64,000 nucleotides of DNA from Vreelandella alkaliphila (GTDB lineage: Bacteria > Pseudomonadota > Gammaproteobacteria > Pseudomonadales > Halomonadaceae): positions 186,001 through 250,000 of the forward strand of contig NZ_JABASV010000001.1 of NCBI RefSeq assembly GCF_016107625.1. The letters run 5' to 3'. A model generated the notes under the pieces. It made no database searches and had not been told where the DNA came from. It saw only the letters and a program-made list of their open reading frames with translations. Shown piece after piece: positions 1 through 10,766 of the stretch. The stretch's first letter is position 1, and each line of letters starts with the position of its first letter. The translations under genes and the position numbers were made by a program.

Positions 1-1
1 A

Positions 2-1342
<1,341 letters not shown>

Positions 1343-1401
1343 CGTAGCACCTTGCTGAACAGCCTCGCTGACTAACGTGGCCCTTGAATACAAAAGAAGC
1401 G

Positions 1402-2481
1402 CTATGAGACCTCAAGGGCCACTTTCAACACGCCATCACGTTGGTGGGAGAACAGGTCATAAGCATCGACAATTTTCTCCAACGCATAGCGGTGCGTGAC
1501 CATAGGGCCAAGATCTAGTCGCCCTGCAGCAATGATGCTCATCAGCCTGCGCATTCGCTCTTTGCCGCCGGGACATAGCGACGTAATAATCTTGTGGTCA
1601 CCTAGCCCAGCACAGAAAGCGCCCAGCGGAATCGTCAGGTCTTCAGAGTAAACGCCCAGGCTTGAGAGCGTGCCGCCAGGTTTTAGCACCCGCAAGGCCG
1701 ATTCAAAGGTTTGCTGCAGGCCGAGTGCTTCAATGGCCGCATCCACACCGCGCCCGCCGGTCAGCTTTAGAATTTCCTCTACGACATCAACTTTGCGGAA
1801 ATCCAGCGTCACGTCAGCGCCCATCTGCTTGGCCATTGCCAAACGTTCATCAACACCGTCGACAGCAATAATCATCCCCGCCCCACGTAACCGCGCACCT
1901 GCTGTCGCACACAGTCCAATCGGGCCTTGCGCGAACACCACCACCGTGTCGCCAATATTGATACCCGCTTTTTCGGCACCCGCAAAGCCGGTCGACATGA
2001 TATCGGGGCACATCAGCACTTGTTCGTCGGTTAAGCCGTCTGGCACGGGCGAGAGATTGGCCTGGGCATCGGGCACCAATAGGTATTCAGCTTGGGCACC
2101 ATCGATAGTGTTACCAAAGCGCCAGCCGCCCATCGGTTTATAACCGTGGCTGTGGTGGCCACCATCTTGCGAGGAGCAACCATCTTGGCAGGCATAAGAG
2201 GTGAAGCTCGGGCAAATCGCTCCGGCGATGACGCGCTGGCCTTCCTGGTAGCCCTTTACGTTGGCGCCCAGCTTTTCAATCACGCCCACCGGCTCATGGC
2301 CGATGGTTAAGCCTCGCTCAACGGGATATTCACCCTTGAGGATATGAATATCGGTGCCGCAGATTGTGGTAGTGGTGACACGCATCAGCGCATCATTGGG
2401 GCCAATCTCGGGAATGGGCTTGTCGTCAATCTCAATGCGGCCAGGCTCAACAAAAATAGCCGCTTTCATCATGGTAGGCAT
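1402..2481 (-). CDS. Zinc-dependent NAD(P) alcohol dehydrogenase (medium-chain family)
   Basis: A 359-residue medium-chain dehydrogenase/reductase. The catalytic zinc ligands are visible as C41 (motif CGTDIH), H62-E63 (GHEPVG) and the Asp in CPDIMSTGFAGAEKA. A Rossmann stretch follows (VVVFAQGPIGL...GADVTLDF). The segment around residues 90-110 holds three Cys and two adjacent His (GAICPSFTSYACQDGC, GGHH) rather than the classic four-Cys structural lobe, as in secondary-alcohol (T. brockii-like) dehydrogenases. The substrate cannot be told; a secondary or short-chain alcohol is an inference. The first ATG has an AGAGGAA ribosome site about 7 nt upstream. The last codons form one arm of an inverted repeat with 1377-1387. 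Confidence 0.9.
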   Translation of the reverse strand: MPTMMKAAIFVEPGRIEIDDKPIPEIGPNDALMRVTTTTICGTDIHILKGEYPVERGLTIGHEPVGVIEKLGANVKGYQEGQRVIAGAICPSFTSYACQDGCSSQDGGHHSHGYKPMGGWRFGNTIDGAQAEYLLVPDAQANLSPVPDGLTDEQVLMCPDIMSTGFAGAEKAGINIGDTVVVFAQGPIGLCATAGARLRGAGMIIAVDGVDERLAMAKQMGADVTLDFRKVDVVEEILKLTGGRGVDAAIEALGLQQTFESALRVLKPGGTLSSLGVYSEDLTIPLGAFCAGLGDHKIITSLCPGGKERMRRLMSIIAAGRLDLGPMVTHRYALEKIVDAYDLFSHQRDGVLKVALEVS

Positions 2482-2704
2482 GGGACGATTCCTCTGTGCA
2501 GGGAGTCATAGCGCTTCACCACTCAGCTTAGGCGATTAATCGATGGCTGACGGCGGCTAAAATTGCGCCATATCAAGCTTTAGGCTACTAGGTGGGCAGC
2601 TTATTATTTGTCATAAGAAGCCACCACAGGAATACTTTTAAAAACAAAAGCTAATGCGAGGTTGCCAAACAAAGCTCTCTAACAAAGCTTCCTAGTAAAA
2701 GCAC

Positions 2705-3640
2705 CTAACGGAAGTTAATGCCCTGTGTGTTGGTGCTAACACGGGTGCCGGCGGCTCCCTGAAGAATTTCTTCGATATCAGCCAATGCACCAATAACCGC
2801 TTCTTTACCGGTATTCCTGCTGTAGCTGCATGCTGCCTCTATTTTTGGCCCCATGGAGCCCGCCGCAAACTGCATGTCATCCAGCACATCCGGATGAGCA
2901 CTCGCGATCGCCTTGTGGTTTGGCCCATTCCAGTCGACATACGCGGCATCAACATCCGTCGCAATGATCAGTAAATCAGCCTGCAACTGCTCAGCGAGTA
3001 GGGCCGAACAGAGATCCTTATCGATCACTGCCTCTACACCATTGAGTTTATTATTTTCGTCGTAGGCAGTAGGAATCCCCCCCCCGCCAGCACAAATGAC
3101 GATCGTACCTTTTTCGAGAAGCCACTTTACCGGGAGAATCTCGAAAATCCTGTTGGGACGCGGACTGGCAACCACACGACGGAATTTGTCCCCGTCGGGT
3201 GCAATGCTCCAACCTTTCTCCTTAGCCAAGCGTTCGGCCTCGTCCGCTGTATAAACCGGACCTATCGGCTTGCTGGGGTGCTGAAACGCAGGGTCATCAA
3301 GGTCAACTTCCACTTGTGTTAATAAGGTAGCCAGCGGAACCTCAACAGGCAACAGGTTGCCGAGTTCCTGCTCAATCATATAACCGATCATGCCTTCCGT
3401 TTCTGCACCTAGAACATCCAGTGGGTAGGCACTAACATCCGTGTAAGCAGCCCCCTGCAGTGCCAGCAACCCAACTTGCGGGCCGTTGCCGTGGGCGATT
3501 ACCAATTCATTACCTGGTGCGATCCTGGCAATTTGTTCACAGGCAATTCTAATATTTCCACGCTGAGCCTCTGCTGTCATCGGCTCTCCACGACGTAGTA
3601 AGGCATTTCCACCCAGTGCAACGACAATTCGCATCGACAT
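2705..3640 (-). CDS. arcC: Carbamate kinase (arginine deiminase pathway)
   Basis: Converts carbamoyl phosphate and ADP to ATP, ammonia and CO2, the energy-yielding last step of the arginine deiminase pathway in the cytoplasm. The 311 residues match family length. The start is [18 protein letters not shown], the nucleotide-binding signature of amino-acid kinases, followed by HGNGPQVG, a glycine-rich CAGGGGIP loop and the [11 protein letters not shown]-terminal motif. It is the last gene of arcDABC; only 6 bp separate it from arcB. Downstream DNA to 2482 shows no convincing T-tailed hairpin. Confidence 0.97.
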   Translation of the reverse strand: MSMRIVVALGGNALLRRGEPMTAEAQRGNIRIACEQIARIAPGNELVIAHGNGPQVGLLALQGAAYTDVSAYPLDVLGAETEGMIGYMIEQELGNLLPVEVPLATLLTQVEVDLDDPAFQHPSKPIGPVYTADEAERLAKEKGWSIAPDGDKFRRVVASPRPNRIFEILPVKWLLEKGTIVICAGGGGIPTAYDENNKLNGVEAVIDKDLCSALLAEQLQADLLIIATDVDAAYVDWNGPNHKAIASAHPDVLDDMQFAAGSMGPKIEAACSYSRNTGKEAVIGALADIEEILQGAAGTRVSTNTQGINFR

Positions 3641-3646
3641 TTCTCC

Positions 3647-4657
3647 TCAGACCCCACCCAAGGTGGCAACAAGCACCGCCTTGATGGTGTGCATGCGATT
3701 TTCCGCCTGTTCAAATGCAATACAGGCCGTCGACTCGAAGACCTCCTCGGTCACCTCAATGCCATTTGCCAAGTGCGGGTATTGATCAGCCACCTGCTTG
3801 CCGATTTTAGTTTCCGTATTGTGGAAGGCTGGTAAACAGTGCATGAATTTGACGCGCGGATTACCTGCACACTGCATCAGGCTGCTGTTTACCTGATAAG
3901 GCAGGAGCTGCTCAATCCGCTCCCCCCAGGCTTCGACTGGCTCACCCATCGAGACCCACACGTCCGTGTGGATAAAGTCGACACCTTTAACCGCCGCTTC
4001 TGGGTCCTCGGTCAACGTAATAGTGGCACCACTTTCCTCCGCAAAGCGCTGGCAAGCATCGATGTGTTCTTGAGAAGGCCACAACGCTTTGGGGGCAGCA
4101 ATGCGTACATCCATGCCAAGCTTGGCACCAATTAATAGTAACGATTTGCCCATGTTGTTGTGGGCATCGCCCACATAGGCATAGCTGATCTGGTGTAACG
4201 GCTTTTGTGTATGCTCCCGCATGGTCATCACGTCAGCGAGCATTTGTGTCGGGTGATACTCCTCGGTTAAACCGTTGTAAACCGGCACGCCCGCATAGCT
4301 GGCCAGCTCTTCGACAACTTCCTGTTTAAAGCCGCGATACTCAATAGCGTCGTACATGCGGCCCAACACACGAGCGGTATCCTTCATGCTCTCTTTATGG
4401 CCAATTTGCGAGGAGCCTGGGTCAATGAAGGTAATATTGGCGCCTTGGTCGTATGCGGCCACTTCGAAGGCACACCGGGTACGGGTTGATGTCTTCTCGA
4501 AGATCAGCGCAATATTCTGCCCCTTGAGAAGTTGCTGCTCCGTACCAGAGTACTTGGCGCGCTTGAGGTCGCGGGCAAGATCAAGCAGATAGCAAAGCTC
4601 ACGCTCGCTATGATGCATGAGGCTAAGCAGGCTACGGTGATGAATATTAAATGCCAT
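3647..4657 (-). CDS. arcB: Ornithine carbamoyltransferase, catabolic
   Basis: Phosphorolyses citrulline to ornithine and carbamoyl phosphate. The 336 residues contain the carbamoyl-phosphate motif STRTR (in [15 protein letters not shown]), the ornithine-side motif HCLPAFH and the FEST-like [15 protein letters not shown] end. The protein alone does not separate catabolic ArcB from anabolic ArgF; the catabolic role comes from its place between arcA (11 bp upstream) and arcC (6 bp downstream). Confidence 0.96.
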   Translation of the reverse strand: MAFNIHHRSLLSLMHHSERELCYLLDLARDLKRAKYSGTEQQLLKGQNIALIFEKTSTRTRCAFEVAAYDQGANITFIDPGSSQIGHKESMKDTARVLGRMYDAIEYRGFKQEVVEELASYAGVPVYNGLTEEYHPTQMLADVMTMREHTQKPLHQISYAYVGDAHNNMGKSLLLIGAKLGMDVRIAAPKALWPSQEHIDACQRFAEESGATITLTEDPEAAVKGVDFIHTDVWVSMGEPVEAWGERIEQLLPYQVNSSLMQCAGNPRVKFMHCLPAFHNTETKIGKQVADQYPHLANGIEVTEEVFESTACIAFEQAENRMHTIKAVLVATLGGV

Positions 4658-4668
4658 GATGAACGCTC

Positions 4669-5925
4669 TCAGTAGTCAATGGGGTCACGAATGATCGGGC
4701 AGGTCATGCAGTGGCCACCGCCACGACCGCGACCAAGCTCACTGGCGCTAATGGTGATGACCTCTACGCCTGCCTTGCGTAGCAGCGTGTTCGTCGATGT
4801 ATTGCGGTCGTAGCCAATCACCACGCCGGGCTCGAGTGCCACAACGTTGTTACCGTCATCCCACTGCTCACGCTCTGATTCGAAACTGTCACCGCCCGTT
4901 TCCACCACACGCAAGGCGGGCAAACCGAGCGACTCAGCGACCACCTCAAGGAAGCTATTTTCTTCTCGGCGTACATCGATCCCCCCTGGGCGACTTTCAT
5001 CTGGCCGGAGGCTGAAGGCGACGATATTGCGTACGACTTCAGGAAAAATGGTTACCAGATCGTGGTCACAAAAGCTGAATACGGTATCCAGATGCATCGC
5101 CGAGCGCGATTTTGGCAGGCCTGCGACAACGATTCGCTTGGCCGCACCGGCAGAGAATAGCGCTTGTGCCACTTGGCCAATGGCCTGACGAGAGCTGCGT
5201 TCGCCCATTCCAATCAGCACAACGCCGTTGCCTATCGGCATCACGTCTCCACCTTCCAGAGTCGCTAGGCCATGATCCACATCAGGATCGCCATACCAGA
5301 CCTGAAAGTCGGCTTTTTCAAACTCGGGATGAAATTTGTAGATCGCCGCGGTAAGCAGCGTTTCTTGGCGCCGAGCCTGCCAGTGCATAGGGTTCAATGT
5401 CACACCGCCATAGATCCAGCATGTCGTGTCACGGGTGAACTGAGTATTCGGTAGTGGCGGTAGAATAAAGCTTGAATGGCCCAGGTAATCACGAAACATT
5501 TTGAGGATTTCACCTCCCTGAGACCCCGCCATATCATTGGCTGACACCCCGCCGATAAGAAACTCAGCGAGTCGGCGCGGCTCCATCTCATCAAGCCAAG
5601 CACGTACTTCATCCTGTAGCCCTAACCCCACTTGATTGGCAGTAATCTTGCGGTCCAGGAGCCAACTGCGCGCCTCAGGAATTTTGAGGGTGTCCGTCAA
5701 CAGGTTGTGCATTTCCAGCACTTCCACGCCACGTTCACGCATTTTGGTCACAAAATCGAAGTGATCACGCTTGGCTTGGCTGACCCACAGTACGTCGTCG
5801 AACAACAAATCATCACAATTACTCGGCGTTAGGCGCTGATGGGCCAACCCTGGCGAGCAGACCATTACCTTACGTAATTTGCCTGCTTCGGAATGAACGC
5901 CAAGCGTTGAGGCATTGGTAGACAT
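4669..5925 (-). CDS. arcA: Arginine deiminase
   Basis: Hydrolyses L-arginine to citrulline and ammonia, the first step of the pathway. At 418 residues it matches the pseudomonad enzyme. The catalytic Cys is C406 in the terminal motif GGGHCMTCP. The guanidine-handling motifs [12 protein letters not shown] and [10 protein letters not shown] and the HLDT histidine (MHLDTVFSF) are intact. The ATG at 5925 has a strong AAGGAGA site. A 103-bp gap separates it from the carrier gene upstream. It probably shares the anaerobically induced promoter at 7566-7614. Confidence 0.98.
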   Translation of the reverse strand: MSTNASTLGVHSEAGKLRKVMVCSPGLAHQRLTPSNCDDLLFDDVLWVSQAKRDHFDFVTKMRERGVEVLEMHNLLTDTLKIPEARSWLLDRKITANQVGLGLQDEVRAWLDEMEPRRLAEFLIGGVSANDMAGSQGGEILKMFRDYLGHSSFILPPLPNTQFTRDTTCWIYGGVTLNPMHWQARRQETLLTAAIYKFHPEFEKADFQVWYGDPDVDHGLATLEGGDVMPIGNGVVLIGMGERSSRQAIGQVAQALFSAGAAKRIVVAGLPKSRSAMHLDTVFSFCDHDLVTIFPEVVRNIVAFSLRPDESRPGGIDVRREENSFLEVVAESLGLPALRVVETGGDSFESEREQWDDGNNVVALEPGVVIGYDRNTSTNTLLRKAGVEVITISASELGRGRGGGHCMTCPIIRDPIDY

Positions 5926-6028
5926 TGCGTTTCTCCTTGTCGCATGCCAGTAGGCACGTATCGTTTCATCATTGGCTTAGCGGCTTGTGGCCACGACCAA
6001 TACAAAGTTGAAGTACTGCCGACGAACC

Positions 6029-7468
6029 TCAGCCTATAAGAGCTGCCAGACTCAGGCAGGCAAGAATGATCACCGTCAGGATCAACAGCAGCGGCCACAT
6101 GAATCGCAGCCAGCGTTCATAGGGCACACGCCCAATCGCCAACGCCCCCATGACCACGGCAAAGGTCGGGTTGATTAGGTTCACTAATCCGTTCGCCGAT
6201 TGATAAGCGGTCACCACCAAATCTCGCCCCACTCCAGCGAAGTCCGCCATCGGAGCTAGAACAGGCATACTCATCACCGCCAACCCTGATGAAGAGGGGA
6301 CAAAAAACGACATCATCACCTGTAACCAATACATCACGTTTATAAAGGCGATGCTGGAAAGACCACTCACCCGCTCTTCAGACCAATGCAGTAACGTGTC
6401 GGTGACAAGGCCGGCATCCATAATGACAACGATTCCTCTGGCCAAGCCGATAATCAGCGCCACGCCTAATAGCTCTTTGGCGCCGCCTACAAAGGAGTCG
6501 ACAAAGCGCACCTCACCCAACCGGGAAACAACGCCGACCACTAGGCTGGATGCCAGAAAGAGTGCCGTCATTTCGCCCATCCACCAATCGGCTGCCAATA
6601 CGCCCCACACCATAATGATGAAGGTGCACGCGAACAGAATGAGCACTAGCTTACGAGTGCGGGTAAACGGCAGCGTTTCCGCATCGCGCTGGCTCAGAAA
6701 ATACTCGCGATCCGCCTCATACTGATCACTGACAATGGAAGCATCGTGACTGCGGCGAACACGGGCTGCATAGCGCATCACATATAGAACCGTCGCCACG
6801 AAACACAGCGCAAGAATCACCAGCCTCAGAACAAGACCTTCGGTGAAAGGGATACCAGCAGCATCAGAAGCGATGACCGTCGCGAAGGCATTGACTGTTG
6901 AACCCAACACCCCCACCCCTGCCCCTAGCAAGATAATGGCAACGGCCGTTACCGAGTCATAGCCAGCGGCAATGATGATGGGAATTAACAGCATGTAGAA
7001 GGCCAGCGTCTCCTCGGCCATTCCATAGGTAGAGCCACCGAGGGCGAATAGCCCCATTAGCAATGGAATTATCCATTTCTCATGCCCTACCATGCGTTTC
7101 ATGGCTCGCCCAATACCGGCATCAATCGCCCCGGTAGCCGTCACAACACCAATAAAACCGCCAATAATCAGTACAAAAAGCGCCACATCGATTGCGTTGG
7201 CCACATTGGTCGCAGGGTCATAAAGCCCTGCTATTGGAGCCATCAACACATCCCAGGCATTTTGTGGATTAGGCGCTACTTCTTGATAGCTGCCCACCAC
7301 GGTAACTTCTCGCCCCAACGATTCGTCAAATTCCCGCTCATACTGCCCCGCTGGAACAAACCACGTCATCACCGCAGCAAGGATAGTTAGACTAAATAAA
7401 ATGGTAAAAGCCGTGGGAAAACGAAAGCGTTTTACTGCTTTATTATCACTCGTTTGTGCATTATCCAT
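6029..7468 (-). CDS. YfcC-family membrane carrier, probable arginine/ornithine antiporter of the arc operon
   Basis: A 479-residue polytopic membrane protein with about 12 hydrophobic segments. It opens with FPTAFTILFSLTILAAVMTWFVP and has the YfcC/DcuC-type core (GGFIGVVTATGAIDAGI, GGSTYGMAEE). It occupies the place of arcD, first in arcDABC, so exchange of external arginine for ornithine is the likely task. The fold class differs from the amino-acid/polyamine permease-type ArcD, so the function is inferred from position. The ATG at 7468 follows AGAGGTGGAG. The promoter region carries an Anr/FNR-like box and a -10. Confidence 0.85.
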   Translation of the reverse strand: MDNAQTSDNKAVKRFRFPTAFTILFSLTILAAVMTWFVPAGQYEREFDESLGREVTVVGSYQEVAPNPQNAWDVLMAPIAGLYDPATNVANAIDVALFVLIIGGFIGVVTATGAIDAGIGRAMKRMVGHEKWIIPLLMGLFALGGSTYGMAEETLAFYMLLIPIIIAAGYDSVTAVAIILLGAGVGVLGSTVNAFATVIASDAAGIPFTEGLVLRLVILALCFVATVLYVMRYAARVRRSHDASIVSDQYEADREYFLSQRDAETLPFTRTRKLVLILFACTFIIMVWGVLAADWWMGEMTALFLASSLVVGVVSRLGEVRFVDSFVGGAKELLGVALIIGLARGIVVIMDAGLVTDTLLHWSEERVSGLSSIAFINVMYWLQVMMSFFVPSSSGLAVMSMPVLAPMADFAGVGRDLVVTAYQSANGLVNLINPTFAVVMGALAIGRVPYERWLRFMWPLLLILTVIILACLSLAALIG

Positions 7469-7874
7469 TGCTCTCCACCTCTAATAAATCACCATGCTAT
7501 GCATTTTTTCAGGCTAAATAACAGGCACTTATTACGGCATATAACCACCAGCACTTAACCTTCCATGACGCTAACTATAGGCCAATATTTAAATAAAAAA
7601 CTGATAAGCATCAAAAAAATAAAAAATAATTAAAACAGATCTAAATAAACCATTAGCTATTCATTTTAAAAAATACATTTGCAGCAGCAATCCGATTATA
7701 GAAAAAAAATAAAGCTTTTAAATTAGATGACTTACAGATCGTCACATAAAAAACAACTACACTATAAAATCATCTCTATTGAGCCAACAATTGACGTAGC
7801 GCAAGTTATCTAGCGTCAAAAAATATAAACTAAATCAAGAATTAAAGAGCTTTTTTAATCTATAGGTACCCATT
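7469..7874. other. AT-rich divergent control region between arc operon and DASS symporter
   Basis: About 400 bp without a coding frame I would support, distinctly more AT-rich than its surroundings. The left half carries the Anr/FNR-type arc promoter (separate entry). The right half must serve the rightward symporter gene. It contains TTGACG (7791-7796) and its reverse complement CGTCAA (7814-7819), 17 bp apart, a possible operator about 55-85 bp before the start codon. No named regulator can be assigned to that repeat. Confidence 0.6.
7566..7614 (-). promoter_or_regulatory. Anr/FNR-type box and class II promoter for arcDABC
   Basis: On the minus strand TTGATGCTTATCAG (7614-7601) matches the FNR/Anr consensus TTGAT-N4-ATCAA at 9 of 10 fixed positions. 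Twenty-eight bases after its centre comes TATAGT (7579-7574), a good -10. That puts the box centre near -41, the class II activating position. The predicted start is near 7567, about 100 nt before the ATG. Anaerobic Anr activation of arcDABC is established in Pseudomonas; here it is inferred from the site. Confidence 0.8.
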
Positions 7875-9341
7875 ATGTCGACACTACCTTTCAAACCCTG
7901 GTCGACCGCAATTGCTGTGGCCACCACTCTATTGATTTGGCTGGTGATTCCTTTGCCAGAAGGGCTGACGCCAAACGCTTGGCTTATGCTGGCAATATTT
8001 GTCGGCACTATTGTCGCTATCATCGGCAAAGCCATGCCTATTGGGGCGATCTCTGTGATTGCGATTTCTATTGTCGCGGCAAGTGGCGTGACCGGCGATA
8101 CGCCAGGCGAGGCCATCAATGTCGCCTTAAGCAGTTATGCCAACCCACTTATCTGGTTAATTGCCATTGCGATTATGATTTCACGCGGGTTGATTAAAAC
8201 TGGCCTGGGTGCACGTATTGGCTACTACTTCATCTCGATTTTTGGCAAACGTACACTGGGGATCGGCTATGGCCTCGCCTTTTCCGAGCTAACAATTGCG
8301 CCAGTTACCCCAAGTAATACGGCGCGAGGTGGCGGTATTATCCACCCCATTATGCGCTCTATCGCTCACAGCTTTGACTCACATCCTGAAGACAATACGT
8401 CTGGTAAAATCGGCAAATATCTAGCGCTGGTTAATTACCACAGCAACCCCATCACCTCGGCTATGTTCATCACTGCCACCGCCCCTAACCCATTAACCGT
8501 TCAACTTATCTCGTCCGCCACTGGAGCAGAAATACAGCTGAGTTGGTTAACCTGGGCGGTCGCCATGCTGCTGCCGGGCTTGGTCGCCATCCTGGCGATG
8601 CCGTACATTCTGTACCTGCTTTACCCACCAGAAATTAAAGAAACCCCGAATGCCACTCAATTGGCGAGAGACAAACTTGCCGAACTCGGAAAGCTAAGCC
8701 GAAACGAAGGCATCATGTTGCTCGTTTTCTTAGTGCTGCTTCTGCTTTGGGCGGATATCCCAGCGATTTTCCTGGGGGATGCGGTCACGCTTAATACCAC
8801 CACGTCTGCGTTTATTGGCTTATCGCTACTCCTGCTAACAGGGGTTTTGACCTGGGAAGATGTGCTGAAAGAAAAAAATGCCTGGGATACGCTGCTGTGG
8901 TTTGGTGCTCTTATCATGATGGCTAGCCAACTTAACGAAACAGGCCTTATTAGTTGGTTTTCAGCGAATATGCAGAGCTGGATTACCACGATGGGGATTG
9001 GTTGGGCGGGAGCCTCTGCACTCTTAGTACTCACCTTTCTTTATACCCACTACTTTTTTGCCAGCACGACTGCACACATCACCGCGATGATGGCAGCATT
9101 TCTCACCGTTGGCTTAAGCCTCGGCGCCCCACCTATGCCTTTTGTACTGATTATGGCGGCCACATCTTCGATTATGATGACCTTAACCCATTACGCCACA
9201 GGCACCTCACCAGTCATCTTTGGCTCAGGCTACCTGACGCTGGGAGAGTGGTGGAAAGCAGGTTTCATTATGAGCGTGGTGAACCTGCTTATTTGGGTGG
9301 TCGTTGGTGGTTTATGGTGGAAGCTGCTTGGTCACTACTGA
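7875..9341 (+). CDS. DASS-family sodium:anion (dicarboxylate/citrate-like) symporter
   Basis: A 488-residue inner-membrane transporter of the divalent anion:Na+ symporter family (CitT/TtdT/YbhI-like). The two family signatures are present: TPSNTARGG near residue 145 and TGTSPVIFGSGYL near 440, each carrying the substrate/Na+-binding SNT-like triplet. The hairpin-entry segment is ALVNYHSNPITSAMF. The likely substrate is a di- or tricarboxylate, not resolvable here. It is transcribed away from the arc operon and ends at a symmetric hairpin (9356-9384). Confidence 0.9.
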   Translation: MSTLPFKPWSTAIAVATTLLIWLVIPLPEGLTPNAWLMLAIFVGTIVAIIGKAMPIGAISVIAISIVAASGVTGDTPGEAINVALSSYANPLIWLIAIAIMISRGLIKTGLGARIGYYFISIFGKRTLGIGYGLAFSELTIAPVTPSNTARGGGIIHPIMRSIAHSFDSHPEDNTSGKIGKYLALVNYHSNPITSAMFITATAPNPLTVQLISSATGAEIQLSWLTWAVAMLLPGLVAILAMPYILYLLYPPEIKETPNATQLARDKLAELGKLSRNEGIMLLVFLVLLLLWADIPAIFLGDAVTLNTTTSAFIGLSLLLLTGVLTWEDVLKEKNAWDTLLWFGALIMMASQLNETGLISWFSANMQSWITTMGIGWAGASALLVLTFLYTHYFFASTTAHITAMMAAFLTVGLSLGAPPMPFVLIMAATSSIMMTLTHYATGTSPVIFGSGYLTLGEWWKAGFIMSVVNLLIWVVVGGLWWKLLGHY

Positions 9342-9355
9342 GTTACCACCTGAAA

Positions 9356-9384
9356 GCCAACAGAGGTTATTGACCTCTGTTGGC
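9356..9384. terminator. Symmetric terminator hairpin between convergent genes
   Basis: GCCAACAGAGGT, loop TATTG, then the exact complement ACCTCTGTTGGC: a perfect 12-bp stem with a 5-nt loop. It lies 14 bp after the symporter stop codon and 22 bp after the leftward csbD-like gene. There is only a short TTT on the minus side and no T-run on the plus side, so termination strength is uncertain. Confidence 0.75.
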
Positions 9385-9406
9385 ATTGAAATGCCCTGGC
9401 TAGACG

Positions 9407-9586
9407 CTATTTCTTAGCCTTCTCTTTGGCCTTACCTTTACCTTTCTGCAGTTCGCCCTTTACTTGTTGGGCTTTACCCTTAGCTTCTGTTTTACTACTT
9501 CCGGTTACTTTGCCAGCTGCTTCCTTAACTTTTCCGGCGGCCTTATTGACAGTACCTTTCACTTTATCTTCTTTGCCACTTGCCAT
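9407..9586 (-). CDS. Lysine-rich CsbD-family stress protein
   Basis: A 59-residue, strongly basic protein (18 Lys) of the CsbD/YjbJ type, built on repeated KxKG / AGKVKEAAGKVTG units that read like LEA-type amphipathic repeats. The start is ATG at 9586 (MASGKEDKVKG), supported by AGAGGTG 7 nt upstream; the frame could be extended 24 codons but without a ribosome site. CsbD proteins are general-stress induced; their biochemical role is unknown. A second, acidic CsbD protein lies at 47410. Confidence 0.85.
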   Translation of the reverse strand: MASGKEDKVKGTVNKAAGKVKEAAGKVTGSSKTEAKGKAQQVKGELQKGKGKAKEKAKK

Positions 9587-9692
9587 GACGAACACCTCTA
9601 ATCCGTTAGTGGGGATGATGTCGCTCACTAAGTGAATACTCACTTCGAATGGCGACACCTTCCTTAGCGTAGCCTTTGTTAGAAAAGTTACC

Positions 9693-10766
9693 TCAATTAC
9701 TTTTAGGCAGGCGCGTTGGCTGCCAACTATTTAGCAAACAGTGCAAACAAGCCATGACCAACAAGGTACCCACGAGCGCAACGCTCATCGAAGAGAACCG
9801 ATAAAGCGCACTATAAACAAGGTCTTGCTGCGGGCCTAACGATTGGCCAAAGAGAATACCCAATGTTGTCAGCCCTCCAAAGCCAATGCCTGAGCCGCCA
9901 CCTTCCAAAATATGTTCTCTAGCAAACAGCATTAGTCCAAGCCAATAGAGCAAAATCACCAGCAAAAAATGATGGCTTTGGGTGTAAAGCAATAGCTGCA
10001 TTGCCAGCGCCAGATTACAGCCCAGTAGCGTGCCGATGGCTCGCTTACCTGCCGACACTCGAGCGCCGGAATAACCTAAAGCAAACAGAATCAGAATGGT
10101 GGCCATTTGCGCTGACAGCGAATCGCGAAGGTCAAACATTTGGAACACTACAAACGAGAGTGTGGCCGTAATGCCGCCCATCAATGTTTCATGGCGAATT
10201 TGGGCTGCAGGCTTTGTACCACGCGGTGGTGGCTGGCGGGGTTCAACATCGGGAAATAGCGTATGCATCAACATGGCAATAAATACCGCCAGCAGGCTGG
10301 CCATAATATTACTCGCCAACAGATCGCTTAAATCAACACCAGGGTAGCTAGCAAAGTGCAGCAATATGCTTAGCGTCAACACGCCATTCGCGCCAAACAG
10401 AAACAGCGGGCCTTTTGCCATTAGATTGAAGCGCAGCAAAAACAGACCTAGTACGGCCAGCGTCATCACTACCGGCATATGCTTTAGAAGCCCCACCACC
10501 AAGCTGACTTCCAAAGCATTCAAGCTAACGTTCGCCAAAAACTGGCGAATGATGCTGCCATTTAAAATGGGTACCATACCCAACAAGAACATCGGGAAAA
10601 CGGTAAAAAAAACGCCATAATTCCAGCCCATCAATTGGCTGATAATAAACCCCAGCGAACCGCCTCCCGCTACCCGCAGGCACTGGCGCAGGCCGTTTTG
10701 AGAGAGCGCTGGCTTATTAATGGGTGTTTTTTTAATAACCGTTTTAATAGCCGCTTTAGTAAACAT
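9693..10766 (-). CDS. DUF2955 / FUSC-like inner-membrane protein, efflux partner
   Basis: A 357-residue protein with two blocks of hydrophobic helices: GFIISQLMGWNYGVFFTVFPMFLLG at the start, and a second block from about residue 205 (TATLSFVVFQMFDLRDSLSAQ). A Pro-rich cytoplasmic link lies between (PDVEPRQPPPRGT). This is the DUF2955 pattern, distantly like the fusaric-acid/aromatic-acid efflux proteins AaeB/FUSC. Its start overlaps the end of the HlyD-type gene by 11 bp, so the two are translationally linked and probably form one exporter. The substrate is unknown. Confidence 0.8.
   Translation of the reverse strand: MFTKAAIKTVIKKTPINKPALSQNGLRQCLRVAGGGSLGFIISQLMGWNYGVFFTVFPMFLLGMVPILNGSIIRQFLANVSLNALEVSLVVGLLKHMPVVMTLAVLGLFLLRFNLMAKGPLFLFGANGVLTLSILLHFASYPGVDLSDLLASNIMASLLAVFIAMLMHTLFPDVEPRQPPPRGTKPAAQIRHETLMGGITATLSFVVFQMFDLRDSLSAQMATILILFALGYSGARVSAGKRAIGTLLGCNLALAMQLLLYTQSHHFLLVILLYWLGLMLFAREHILEGGGSGIGFGGLTTLGILFGQSLGPQQDLVYSALYRFSSMSVALVGTLLVMACLHCLLNSWQPTRLPKSN

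Noticed and set aside
7791-7819. TTGACG-N17-CGTCAA as a second Anr box or -35/-10 pair
   Set aside because: The spacing does not fit the FNR consensus (N4), and no -10 sits 16-18 bp from TTGACG. It is kept only as an unnamed inverted repeat.
7835-8119. 94-codon minus-strand frame overlapping the DASS gene start
   Set aside because: Its sequence mirrors the codon pattern of the real symporter gene on the other strand, with no family likeness.
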